Assembly: GCA_022649165.1 (NCBI GenBank)
Contig: JALCNR010000022.1
Span: 1-35,076 of the forward strand
Source of the DNA: Actinomyces sp.
GTDB lineage: Bacteria > Actinomycetota > Actinomycetes > Actinomycetales > Actinomycetaceae
Direction: 5' to 3'
DNA length: 35,076 nt
Made by a program: the position numbers and the translations under genes. Below are positions 17,443 through 24,546 of this stretch, piece after piece (the stretch's first letter is position 1; every line of letters begins with the position of its first letter). The notes beneath the pieces are model-generated. The model did no database searches, had not been told where the DNA came from, and saw only the letters and a program-made list of their open reading frames with translations.

Positions 17443-17483
17443 GGGCTGCGCGCAGGTGGCGAGAACCTCCGACCGCGCAGCCC
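17443..17483 (+). terminator. Hairpin after trpB
   Basis: The arms GGGCTGCGCG (17443-17452) and CGCGCAGCCC (17474-17483) are perfect, with an inner AGGT/ACCT pairing. There is no T-run. It lies between trpB and the tat operon and probably ends the trpB transcript. Confidence 0.5.
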
Positions 17484-17607
17484 TCAGACTCCTCCCGGTC
17501 CGGATCCGGTGCCGATGTTAGGCTACAGGCGCTGTCGGCCGGCGATCGATCGGCCCCCGCCCGGGGACGGGCCCGCCGGCGGCCTTCGGGAGGAGGCAGG
17601 CTCCGCC

Positions 17608-18057
17608 ATGTTCGGCATCGACGGACCGGAGTTCGTCATCATCCTGATCGTCGCCCTCGTCATCATGGGGCCCGAGCACATCGTCGGCCTCCTCAAGGCG
17701 TTCCGGAACCTGGTCGACGGCGCGAAGCGATGGAGCGCCCGCCTGCGCGCGGAGTCCACGGCCGACCTGTCGGGGGCGCTCCCCGCGAATCTGGACCTGC
17801 CCGACCTGGACCTCCGCCAGTACGATCCCCGAGCCATCGTCCGCCAGGCCGTCCATGAGGAGATGCACGCCTGGATGGAGCAGACCGCCCGCACCCCGGC
17901 TACCCCCACTGCGCGGCCGGAACCCCCTCGTCCCCCGGCGTTCCCGTCGGCGAGGGCGTCCCTGCCGGACCAGCCGGAGCCGGCTCCGGCGGATCGGACA
18001 GCCTCTGCCCCCGTTGAGGCGCTGCCGCCTGACTTCCATCCACGGAGGACACCATGA
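17608..18057 (+). CDS. tatB: Twin-arginine translocase subunit TatB
   Basis: TatB forms, with TatC, the receptor for folded twin-arginine proteins. The protein has 149 residues from ATG 17608, with GGGAGGAGG at 17588-17596; GTG 17416 would add 64 unrelated residues. The N-terminal membrane helix (IDGPEFVIILIVALVIMGPEHI) with the Glu8 and Gly-Pro hinge is typical of TatB, followed by an amphipathic helix (VGLLKAFRNLVDGAKRWSARLRAE). The segment LPDLDLRQYDPRAIVRQAVHEEM is the part seen in actinobacterial TatB, and the tail is Pro/Ala-rich. It is first in a tatB-tatA-tatC operon, overlapping tatA by 4 nt. Confidence 0.9.
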   Translation: MFGIDGPEFVIILIVALVIMGPEHIVGLLKAFRNLVDGAKRWSARLRAESTADLSGALPANLDLPDLDLRQYDPRAIVRQAVHEEMHAWMEQTARTPATPTARPEPPRPPAFPSARASLPDQPEPAPADRTASAPVEALPPDFHPRRTP

Positions 18058-18413
18058 AACCCATCCACTGGCTGATCGTGCTGATCGTGCTGCTCATCGT
18101 CTTCGGCGCCTCGAAGCTGCCCGATATCGCGCACTCGATCGGCAAGTCCGCGAAGGTCCTCAAGGAGGATCTCAAGGACCTGCAGGACGATCCCCCCGCC
18201 GGAACGCCGAGCGCGCCCCAGGCCGCCCCCCAGCCGGGCTTCCCGCAGGCGCCCCAGCAGCCCCAGCCGGGCGCGGCTCAGGCGGGTCCGGGCGCCACGC
18301 CGGCAGGGACAGGGACGCCCTCGTCCCCGTCCGGCGCCGACGCGGGCCAGGCACCCGATGACGGCGCCCAGGGGCCCGCGGTCCAGCCCGACACCCCCCA
18401 CAACTGGCAGTGA
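18054..18413 (+). CDS. tatA: Twin-arginine translocase subunit TatA
   Basis: TatA oligomers form the transient pore for folded-protein export. The protein has 119 residues. It has the N-terminal membrane helix (HWLIVLIVLLIVFGASKLPDI with the FG hinge) and amphipathic helix (AHSIGKSAKVLKEDLKDLQDD), then a long Pro/Gln/Ala-rich unstructured tail of about 65 residues. The start ATG overlaps the tatB stop (ATGA) and its stop overlaps the tatC GTG, so all three are coupled. Confidence 0.93.
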   Translation: MKPIHWLIVLIVLLIVFGASKLPDIAHSIGKSAKVLKEDLKDLQDDPPAGTPSAPQAAPQPGFPQAPQQPQPGAAQAGPGATPAGTGTPSSPSGADAGQAPDDGAQGPAVQPDTPHNWQ

Positions 18414-19177
18414 GACCGACTCCCCGGGCCAACCCCGAGGGGCGGATGAGCGTCCTCGACCACCTGCGCGAGCTGCGCAAGCGGTTGCTCTGGACGCTTC
18501 CGGGCGTCATCGCGGGCGTGGTGGCCGGATGGCTCCTCTATGACCCGATGCTCGGCTACTTCGGGCGGATGCTCTCCGCGGTCGGAGACACCGCCCCGCA
18601 GCTGAACTTCCAGACCATCGGCGGGGCGCTGGACCTCAAGTTCAGCGTCGCCGTCTGGCTGGGCCTCATCCTGTCCAGCCCCTGGTGGATCCTCCAGATC
18701 GTCCTCTTCATCGGCCCGGGGCTTCGCCACCGGGAGAAGCTCTTCGTCGCCGCCTTCGGTGTGTCGGGCGTCGCGCTCTTCCTGGCCGGCGCCTACGTCG
18801 GCATCCTCGCCATCCCCCAGGCCGTCGAGGCGCTGATGTCCTTCGTCCCCGACCAGGCGGCCGTGCTGCTGCGCGCCGACGGGTTCATCAGCTTCTGCAC
18901 GAAGCTCATCATGGCGTTCGGGCTGTCCTTCCTCACCCCCGAGATCCTCGTCGGGCTCAACTTCGCCGGGCTCCTCTCAGGGCGGGCGATGCTCAAGGGA
19001 TGGAGGATCGCCGTTATCGTCAGCTTCGTCTTCGCCGCGATCGTCAACCCCGTTCCCAATCCGATCCCCATGATCATCCAGGCGCTCGCCATCGTCGCCC
19101 TGTACTTCCTGGCAGTGGGGATCTCAGCGCTCCACGACCGGCGTCACGCACGGAGGACGGCCGCCGCCGAGGCGTGA
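18410..19177 (+). CDS. tatC: Twin-arginine translocase subunit TatC
   Basis: TatC is the polytopic membrane receptor that recognises twin-arginine signal peptides. The protein has 255 residues from GTG 18410, which overlaps the tatA stop (GTGA); ATG 18446 (MSVLDHLRELRKRLLW) is the shorter option. It begins with the family's cytoplasmic motif DHLRELRKRLLW and has six membrane helices, with FGLSFLTPEILVGLNFAGLLS in the fourth/fifth helix region and NPVPNPIPMIIQALAIVALYFLAV near the end (family pattern DP...PM). It is the last gene of the operon, 185 bp before the terminator-like palindrome at the left end of the island. Confidence 0.95.
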   Translation: MRPTPRANPEGRMSVLDHLRELRKRLLWTLPGVIAGVVAGWLLYDPMLGYFGRMLSAVGDTAPQLNFQTIGGALDLKFSVAVWLGLILSSPWWILQIVLFIGPGLRHREKLFVAAFGVSGVALFLAGAYVGILAIPQAVEALMSFVPDQAAVLLRADGFISFCTKLIMAFGLSFLTPEILVGLNFAGLLSGRAMLKGWRIAVIVSFVFAAIVNPVPNPIPMIIQALAIVALYFLAVGISALHDRRHARRTAAAEA

Positions 19178-19362
19178 TCCGCAGAATTCCGGCGACCGGG
19201 TCGACGTGGGCCAGACCCCATGATGAGCGTCCCTCTCTCCCCGTATCCAGGTCGGAGAAGGAGCGCTCGACGCTGTCCCACGCGCTGATCGCTCCTGTTT
19301 CCGCCAAATGGCCATTCGGCCGATGCCGTCGCCACGTCGCCACCGGGGACGCCCCGGAATGA

Positions 19363-19408
19363 GAGAGGCCCCCGAATCGTTGGGATCCCAACGATTCAAG
19401 GGCCTCTC
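19363..19408 (-). terminator. 46-bp near-perfect palindrome (tRNA-Ser terminator candidate)
   Basis: The arms 19363-19385 and 19386-19408 pair almost completely (GAGAGGCCC + 2 unpaired nt + GAATCGTTGGGA and its complement) with no loop. It lies directly after the displaced tRNA-Ser 3' fragment in the minus-strand direction, as the equivalent hairpin (25372-25414) lies after the intact tRNA. It is probably the original host terminator of tRNA-Ser, and could also end tatC transcription. 19178-19362 holds no gene that I can see. Confidence 0.6.
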
Positions 19409-19434
19409 CCGTGGCGGTAGCTCTGGGATTCGAA
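19407..19434 (-). repeat. att-like direct repeat, left copy (displaced tRNA-Ser 3' end)
   Basis: It repeats 25413-25440 with a single mismatch (t at 19422 versus g at 25428). On the minus strand, 19434-19412 reads as a TTCGAATCCCAG T-arm half, acceptor 3' strand and CCA. The 5' T-stem strand is not preserved beyond it, so this is a fragment, not a functional tRNA. Confidence 0.75.
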
Positions 19435-19592
19435 ACCATTCGCCGGTGCAAGCGAAGTCCGGCAACCGCATGATCCTCCAATACGCGATCACTCACAACC
19501 CATGTGATGACCACTCATGTTGTCATCTCGTTGTCACAGTCCCGCCCATGGGCGCAGGGTGAGGTTGTCCGTTTTTTTCGGACGGTTGGAGC

Positions 19593-20510
19593 TTAGGCCG
19601 CGGCCTTGAGGGCTGCAGCATCTTGTCGTGCTTCGAACTCGACGGGCGTCTGGTAGCCGATCGAGGAGTTCAACCGCCTCGTATTGTAGAAGCCGTAGAT
19701 CCACTCCTCGACCCCACGGATCGCCTCCGCCGTGGTGTCCCACTCGTAGCGGTCGTAGAACTCAGATTTGAGGATTGACCACTGCGATTCGATCATCGCA
19801 TTATCCCAACACACCCCCGTGCGCCCCATTGATTGGTCGAGTTTCAATTCCGTGCAACACCGGTACATCTGCTCCGACGTAAATTGAGCGCCCCTATCCG
19901 AATGCAGAATCACATTCTCGGGTAGCCCACCACGCAACTCTCGAGCCCGACGCAGGGCCGTCTCAACAAGGTCCGTGGTCATCGTCGTATCCATCGCAGT
20001 GGCGATGATCTTCCTAGAACACGCCTCCTTGATCCCACACAGGTCCACCCACCCCTGATGGGTCCGCAGATAGGTGATGTCCGTGATCCACACACGGTTG
20101 ACCTCACCGGTGTCCCACTGGCGCTTGCACCGGTCAGGGATTGAATGCGTACGCGTGCCAGGGATCGTGGTGACGGGCCGGAACCGGCGGGGACTGATCC
20201 CCTGAATGCCTTGGCGCCGCATGGACTCAGCCACCGTCTTACGATCCACACACACGCCCTCACGCGCCAGTTGAGCGCGGATCCTGGGGGACCCGTACGT
20301 CTTGTGAGAGTCCACCCAGATGCGACGCACACGCCGGTCCACATCCCTCCGGGACCGCACCCGGGGCGGTTGGCGTGCCTCGTCAGCATCGCGGCGCCGA
20401 GCCTTGAGCCAGGCGTAGAACCCCGAGACCGACACCTTCAACAACCTGGCCATGCGAGCAATCGGAAACGCTGCCCTCTCCGCACTCATCAGCATGTATT
20501 TCTCGTTCAC
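19593..20510 (-). CDS. IS3-family transposase OrfB (DDE integrase domain)
   Basis: The protein has 305 residues. It has an N-terminal HTH_21 helix-turn-helix (MARLLKVSVSGFYAWLKARRRD) and rve-type catalytic core with the DDE residues in WITDITYL, ILHSDRGAQFTS and CWDNAMIESQWSILKSEF, ending with YNTRRLNSSIGYQTPVEFE. Length and motifs are complete, so this part looks intact. Its ATG overlaps the orfA stop (ATGA); in the family OrfAB is made by programmed frameshifting, but here orfA itself carries an extra frameshift, so the element may no longer move by itself. Confidence 0.93.
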   Translation of the reverse strand: MNEKYMLMSAERAAFPIARMARLLKVSVSGFYAWLKARRRDADEARQPPRVRSRRDVDRRVRRIWVDSHKTYGSPRIRAQLAREGVCVDRKTVAESMRRQGIQGISPRRFRPVTTIPGTRTHSIPDRCKRQWDTGEVNRVWITDITYLRTHQGWVDLCGIKEACSRKIIATAMDTTMTTDLVETALRRARELRGGLPENVILHSDRGAQFTSEQMYRCCTELKLDQSMGRTGVCWDNAMIESQWSILKSEFYDRYEWDTTAEAIRGVEEWIYGFYNTRRLNSSIGYQTPVEFEARQDAAALKAAA

Positions 20511-20816
20511 TGACGCTTCCCTGCGAAGAAGGCTGCCGCTTTTCCCAGGAACTCATTGTCCATCCGCAAGCCAGCGTTTTCTTTGCGGAGGCGTTTCAAC
20601 TCCGCACACTCATCCACACTCAATGCCTCGGGCTCCATGGATTCTCGCTCAGCACTCACCCACCGGCCCAGCAGCTGGGCACCCAACCCCAGCTCGGCGG
20701 CGACCGCACTGATCGTCCGACCCGAATCGATCACCAAGCGAGCAGCCTCGCCGGCGACACCGGGCAGCGAACCTCCGACGCTGAGTCCTCCGCGCCTTCC
20801 CTGTTCCCGCACTCAC
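20507..20816 (-). pseudogene. IS3-family OrfA, frameshifted
   Basis: The OrfA helix-turn-helix and leucine zipper (GEAARLVIDSGRTISAVAAELGLGAQLLGRWV ... ELKRLRKENAGLRMDNEFLGKAAAFF) is read in one frame from about 20760 down to the stop. The natural N-terminus (MSAGTGKARRTQRRRFAAR, GTG 20816 with GGGGGAAGG upstream) is in another frame. The two meet around 20750-20765, and the 310-nt span is not a multiple of three. Reading the second frame alone gives a start (20812) with an atypical beginning. I infer an indel mutation; a sequencing error is the alternative. Confidence 0.55.
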
Positions 20817-20845
20817 AAGCAACACCTTCCCCCAAGACCCTCCGG

Positions 20846-21106
20846 CCCCGCTACACCAGGCGTCCAAAAAACCTGGGCAACCTCAACCCCGAAGACCCTG
20901 ATGTCGTGGAGGAGGCGCCGCTGGCGGCCATCCGCCACGGCCTGGACCCCGCAGGAAGGACAGAACACCTCTCCGGGATCGGTCTCGACGTGGAGACGCA
21001 GGCCCGCAGGTGAGCGATGCACACGCGTGACGTGGAAGCCGGGGAGGTCAGCGATGGCATCAGCGAGAGTGCAGTAGCCGGGATGGGTGCAGGTAGTGTG
21101 GGACAC
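20846..21106 (-). pseudogene. ISL3-family transposase, N-terminal fragment
   Basis: Starting at GTG 21106 (MSHTTCTHPGYCTLADAIADLPGFHV), this is the N-terminal part of an ISL3-family transposase. It includes the zinc-finger half FCPSCGVQAVADGRQRRLLHDIRVFG. Similarity stops near VEVAQ (about 20880), where the IS3 end begins; the tail read through the junction is unrelated. The rest of the ISL3 gene (over 300 residues) is not found on the other side of the IS3 element. Confidence 0.7.
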
Positions 21107-21371
21107 GGTCGGGGTCTTCTTCGAACGGGCGAGTCTGAACGCTTCCCATTCAAGGAGGCCCCGACCCTTCTCACCAGCACCGACACACCCCTCTCAGCGT
21201 TCCGAACCGCTCAAGACAGCCTCACCAAACCACGCCGAATGACGAAGAGCCGGATTAGCTCGTGCCCAACGTATCCGACACGCGCTCCGAGACGCACTTT
21301 TGGCTCTTACTGAACAACACCGGAATCCTTCGTTGAAGACGCAACAAGGCGTCATCACGAAGGGAACTGAA

Positions 21372-22223
21372 ATGTCGTTCACTGTCTACTCGGGCAAGAC
21401 TCCAAAGTTCTACACGCCTGATCGCGAGCGTGAAATCGACTCCATTGTGATCCACCATTGGGGAGCCAAGAGTAGCTACCAGGGCATGGATGACCTCAGC
21501 GCAATGCGTTCCATTGAAAATGGCTTCGCCGCGGGGGGCCGGGAGGCCTCGGCACACTACATCGTGGCGAGTGGGAAGGTCATGCAGGTTCTTCACGATA
21601 AGCACACTGCTTGGCATGCCGGTGACTGGGTGATGAACACTCGATCGATCGGAATTGAATGTCATCCTCGATGCAGCTCTGGGGACTTGAACACCGTTGC
21701 GGAACTCGTGCAGATTCTCGCAACTGGCTATGGTCCGCTCCACTTGTACGGGCACAGTGACGTAATCACAAGTGGCACCACGGCCTGCCCCGGTGACTAC
21801 TACCCCAATCTTGGACCACTGCGCGCAATTGCGCTCAATCCAGAGAACGGACCATTTCCTGTCGATCCTGCTCCAGCTGTTCTTGCCGTCGATGGGTATT
21901 GGGGAGTTGGAACCACGACTCGTCTCCAGGAAGTTCTCGGAACCACAAGAGATGGAGCTGTCTCAAGCCAAGACTCATTCTGGAAGAACCAGAACCCTGG
22001 TCTGACGTCCGGATGGGAGTGGGTGGCATCCTCATCCGCGGTGGGTTCGCAACTCATCAAGAGCCTTCAGCGCAAGTGCTCGGTTTCCGATGACGGGCTC
22101 ATCGGTCCAGGAACAATCAAGGCCATTCAGCGTCGCATGGGTACCACAGCGGACGGAACTGTTAGCGAACAGTCCAAGATGGTGATGGAGATGCAAAGGC
22201 GCCTCAACAGGAACACCATCTGA
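21372..22223 (+). CDS. Phage-type endolysin: N-acetylmuramoyl-L-alanine amidase with two peptidoglycan-binding-like repeats
   Basis: The protein has 283 residues from ATG 21372 with AAGGGA upstream. It lacks a signal peptide, as expected of a holin-dependent lysin. The amidase_2 (T7 lysozyme-like) domain spans about residues 20-150, with zinc ligands His28/His29 (IVIHHWG), His128 (YGHSDV) and Cys139 (TTACPGDYYP). It cuts the bond between muramic acid and L-alanine in the cell wall. The C-terminal part has two related repeats (VDGYWGVGTTTRLQEVLGTTRDG and DDGLIGPGTIKAIQRRMGTTADG) resembling peptidoglycan-binding modules. Base composition is clearly lower in G+C than the host genes. A holin-like gene follows two genes later; a terminator follows at 22273. 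Confidence 0.88.
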   Translation: MSFTVYSGKTPKFYTPDREREIDSIVIHHWGAKSSYQGMDDLSAMRSIENGFAAGGREASAHYIVASGKVMQVLHDKHTAWHAGDWVMNTRSIGIECHPRCSSGDLNTVAELVQILATGYGPLHLYGHSDVITSGTTACPGDYYPNLGPLRAIALNPENGPFPVDPAPAVLAVDGYWGVGTTTRLQEVLGTTRDGAVSSQDSFWKNQNPGLTSGWEWVASSSAVGSQLIKSLQRKCSVSDDGLIGPGTIKAIQRRMGTTADGTVSEQSKMVMEMQRRLNRNTI

Positions 22224-22272
22224 GAATCTCTCGAGCGGAAGAGCCAATCGTGACCCTTACGCCGCTCGAAAT

Positions 22273-22311
22273 GTTGTGGGGCGGCTCCGATGTCAGGTGC
22301 CGCCCCACAAC
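22273..22311 (+). terminator. Rho-independent-type terminator after the endolysin
   Basis: The arms GTTGTGGGGCGGC (22273-22285) and GCCGCCCCACAAC (22299-22311) are a perfect 13-bp stem with a 13-nt loop, 50 bp after the amidase stop. Only a short T-run follows (GTTT). A further inverted repeat TCGAGCGG/CCGCTCGA (22231-22238/22262-22269) lies just before it. Confidence 0.7.
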
Positions 22312-22343
22312 CTGACGTTTCAAGTCTATGCAAGGAAGCTAGA

Positions 22344-22763
22344 TTGAACGCGAAGAACAAAAGGACCCCTCGCCTGCGTTGGACACAAACCCTTCTCGAC
22401 TCCCATAGGCCGAATCACACATCGGCGGCTCCAAGCTGCGCACAAATCGGATGGATACTTTTCGATGATGATGCTGATCTACGTGCCCGAGGGGTGAGCA
22501 GATCCTATCAATCTGATCTGCGAATCAAGATGAAGGAGGTGTGTCGTGCTTGCGAGTTCCTTGCTGAGTGTATCGAGCGCTGTGCGAAGACGGAATACCT
22601 CTTTGGAAGCAGGCGTAAAGGCCGAGGCTTTGAAACCTACACATTCCGCGCCGGGCTATCCTCGGAAGAACGCGAAGAGCTCTATCGGAAAAGTTGGACA
22701 AAAGAGTTTTCGGATCTCGAGGTGCTCAATGAGTTGATGCGCGAATCGTTGGACCGAAGTTGA
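22344..22763 (+). CDS. Divergent WhiB-like iron-sulfur regulator (phage type)
   Basis: The protein has 139 residues from TTG 22344, chosen because AAGGAAG lies at 22332-22338; an ATG at 22290 would put the start inside the terminator stem. Four cysteines follow the WhiB pattern: Cys32 (SCAQIGWILFDDDADL, compare CA..DP.LFF), then Cys67-x2-Cys70-x5-Cys76 (VCRACEFLAEC). They are followed by FRAGLSSEEREEL, the equivalent of the WhiB G-(V/I)-W-G-G-x-(S/T)-E-x-E-R turn, although the WGG core is not kept. The spacing between the first two cysteines (34) is longer than usual. WhiB-like proteins bind a 4Fe-4S cluster, and some phages encode them to act on host sigma-factor complexes. G+C is low. The assignment is by motif only. 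Confidence 0.55.
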   Translation: MNAKNKRTPRLRWTQTLLDSHRPNHTSAAPSCAQIGWILFDDDADLRARGVSRSYQSDLRIKMKEVCRACEFLAECIERCAKTEYLFGSRRKGRGFETYTFRAGLSSEEREELYRKSWTKEFSDLEVLNELMRESLDRS

Positions 22764-22827
22764 CTATCGAAAGCGCTGAACCTGATTTTAGGGTCGAGCC
22801 TTCTACTTAGATTGGGATCACGAAACA

Positions 22828-23100
22828 ATGTTCATCGGAAAATGGAAGCTCTCATTGACGGAAAGCCAGAGACGCAGAATATACAACATTAGTTCCGCGC
22901 TTCTCGCGCTGATCGCGATATACGGTGGGGTCAGCACTGATGCACGGGACTCCTGGATTCTGTTTGTGGCAGCAATCTTGGGAATACTTCCGGCTCAGAT
23001 CGGCAAGAGCAACCTCTCTGATAATGGTTCGACGCCAAATACAATGGTCGCAGAGAAGAGGCAGATCAGGGAAGACGACCCAGGTCCAGAAGAACGATGA
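22828..23100 (+). CDS. Small holin-like membrane protein
   Basis: The protein has 90 residues: a charged N-terminus (KWKLSLTESQRRRIYN), two membrane segments (about residues 20-36 and 43-57; turn at GGVSTDARDSW) and a charged hydrophilic tail. This size and topology, with the TESQRRRIYxI start, are common in actinobacteriophage holins. It lies 600 bp downstream of an endolysin, the usual partner. As a holin it would open the membrane to release the amidase. The ribosome binding site is weak. A different small phage membrane protein is the alternative. Confidence 0.55.
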   Translation: MFIGKWKLSLTESQRRRIYNISSALLALIAIYGGVSTDARDSWILFVAAILGILPAQIGKSNLSDNGSTPNTMVAEKRQIREDDPGPEER

Positions 23101-23538
23101 TCGGTTGGTAGAGCGTTGCTTGTGATCATTCTCGACTCCTTGCGAGTCTACGGAAGGGTCCATCGGCAGCACGAAACAAACTCTGTCTCGTGCTTCAGCG
23201 ATGCGGTCGCTAGATCTCGCCCGCGAGTAGGGCGCTCGGATCCTCAAACATCACTGGCAATGCCCGAATCGCTGTCTTAATGCCATGCGGCTTGAGTCTT
23301 GCCGATAGCAATGGCAGATGTGGCAAATGCCAATCTAGATAGGCTATCAGACGCGACTCCTTCTGAGTCACGTTATGCTGTCCGCCACGGAGATCCCCCT
23401 TCGCGGGGCCATACGAGTCCGAACCAGTTCAAGTGTTCGGGATGACAAGCCCACTTTGGCACGCAGAACAATACGCGTGATACGAAGCACCTCCCCATAG
23501 CCTCAAAAGACAGCTGAAGTCACGAATGTTGAAATCAA
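23101..23538. other. Low-GC gap with no confident gene
   Basis: The stretch lies between the holin-like gene and the lipoprotein gene. It holds inverted repeats (AGCACGA 23169-23175 with TCGTGCT 23187-23193) and one possible small minus-strand frame (23210-23371). I see no tRNA, no recognised domain in any frame and no att-like repeat. It is probably decayed phage sequence. Confidence 0.4.
23210..23371 (-). CDS. Possible small protein (53 aa)
   Basis: GTG 23371 to TAG 23210 encodes MTQKESRLIAYLDWHLPHLPLLSARLKPHG..., with an ordinary amino-acid mix and a leucine/proline-rich middle. The GTG overlaps the stop of a second short frame upstream. There is no ribosome binding site or known domain. 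It may be a real small gene, or the tail of a broken one. Confidence 0.2.
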   Translation of the reverse strand: MTQKESRLIAYLDWHLPHLPLLSARLKPHGIKTAIRALPVMFEDPSALLAGEI

Positions 23539-23931
23539 CTACCAGTCAATATTCTGGCGCTCAATTTCAACGTCTATTCCTGCCATCCTACAGGCTGCTG
23601 CTATATGACCAACTGCAATGTCGATCCCGTCTGCTTCGGATCTAGCGAGTTCTTGCACTCGCTCCCGAATATTCTCATCGTCCACTTCGTCTAGCGCACT
23701 GCGAGCGTCGACTTCAATGAGCTCGCGCGTTAGACTCTCGGCCTTTGTCCTGGATTCCGTGGGGACTGTGCCTTTGGGAGTGATTGGAGTGATCTGAAGT
23801 ACTTGGTTATACTGGTCAATGATCTTTTCACACGCCGCCTGATCTCCATCTTGGACCGCAGAGCAAGCCGAGAGGGCAACAGCTCCTGCAAGCACCATCA
23901 TGTTCGTGTAGTGAAGTTTTGCGCTGCTCAT
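23539..23931 (-). CDS. Small lipoprotein of unknown function
   Basis: The protein has 130 residues with a signal peptide ending in a lipobox (MMVLAGAVALSAC, cysteine at residue 23), so it should be anchored to the outer face of the membrane. The mature part is acidic and helical (CEKIIDQYNQVLQITPITPKG..., SEADGIDIAVGHIAAACRMAGIDVEIE) with two further cysteines that could pair. It lies in the low-GC phage-like part of the island and on the opposite strand to the lysis genes, the usual arrangement for prophage accessory genes expressed in the lysogen. Some prophage lipoproteins block superinfection; that role is possible here but unsupported by any motif. Confidence 0.7.
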   Translation of the reverse strand: MSSAKLHYTNMMVLAGAVALSACSAVQDGDQAACEKIIDQYNQVLQITPITPKGTVPTESRTKAESLTRELIEVDARSALDEVDDENIRERVQELARSEADGIDIAVGHIAAACRMAGIDVEIERQNIDW

Positions 23932-24048
23932 AGGTTCTTCGACTTTCTCAAGAAACTATTGTGCCCGATGAGTTGCACATGACAATGAGATTGTAGGCTC
24001 TTCCCAGATGAGGGTGTAGGTCGGGCTGGCGCGTCGATCCCGGGGTAG

Positions 24049-24546
24049 GTGTCGAGGTCTCCCGAAGATGAAGGTTCCTACACGCCTCATCCAGAAGACC
24101 TCGACGTGCCTGACGCTACCCCACCGGCCAGCTTCGGCCGCCCTGACCTGACCACCTTCGCTCGACTCGACGGCCTCGGCTTGGCTGTGACCGGCCAGCG
24201 CCTCAAGCCCGACCGCGCTGTCCTCGCCTGTCACGTTGTCGAACCCGACCGCTGGTGTCATCGCTGCGGCGGCGAGGGCCTGGCTCGCGACACGGTGACC
24301 CGGCGACTGGCGCATGAGCCGCTGGGCTGGCGACCCACCACGCTGGAAGTCGCAGTGCGTCGTTACAGGTGCCGCGAGTGCGGACACGTGTGGCGCCAAG
24401 ACACCAGCTTGGCGGCCGAACCTCGTGCGAAGCTGTCGCGGGCCTGGCTGCGCTGGGCACTGGAAGGCGTCGTCGTGCAGCACCTGACCGTCGCCCGGGT
24501 CGCCGAAGGCCTCGGCGTCGCATGGGACACCGCCAACAACGCGGTC
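24049..24546 (+). pseudogene. ISL3-family transposase, N-terminal fragment (second, different copy)
   Basis: From GTG 24049, about 166 residues of an ISL3-family transposase can be read. They include zinc-finger motifs WCHRCGG and YRCRECGHVWRQD and the helix-turn-helix stretch VVQHLTVARVAEGLGVAWDTANNAVL, which is where it breaks. After about 24546 the sequence is the 3' end of an unrelated IS. The DDE catalytic domain is missing. The sequence differs from the ISL3 fragment at 20846-21106, so they come from two different elements. The region just upstream (24001-24048) may hold the left end of this IS. Confidence 0.75.

Larger units (their letters stand above)
19566..20879 (-). mobile_element. 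IS3-family insertion sequence, about 1.3 kb
   Basis: The element carries orfB (19593-20510) and a frameshifted orfA (20507-20816). Candidate imperfect ends are GTTGTCCGTTTTTTTCGGACG (from 19564, plus strand) and GTTGCCCAGGTTTTTTGGACG (minus strand, from 20881). Total length fits the family. I find no flanking 3-4 bp duplication (ggt against acc), and only one side is ISL3 sequence, so a deletion or rearrangement followed insertion. Confidence 0.7.

Noticed and set aside
19412-19490. Second complete tRNA or pseudo-tRNA at the left end of the island
   Set aside because: Only the 3' third matches; no acceptor 5' strand, D-arm or anticodon arm can be drawn beyond 19434.
19567-19583. GTCCG-T7-CGGAC hairpin as an independent terminator
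   Set aside because: It coincides with the IS3 end and has a counterpart at the other end of the element, so it is better explained as the terminal inverted repeat.
22290-22343. Upstream ATG start for the WhiB-like gene
   Set aside because: It lies in the terminator hairpin after the endolysin; TTG 22344 has AAGGAAG upstream.
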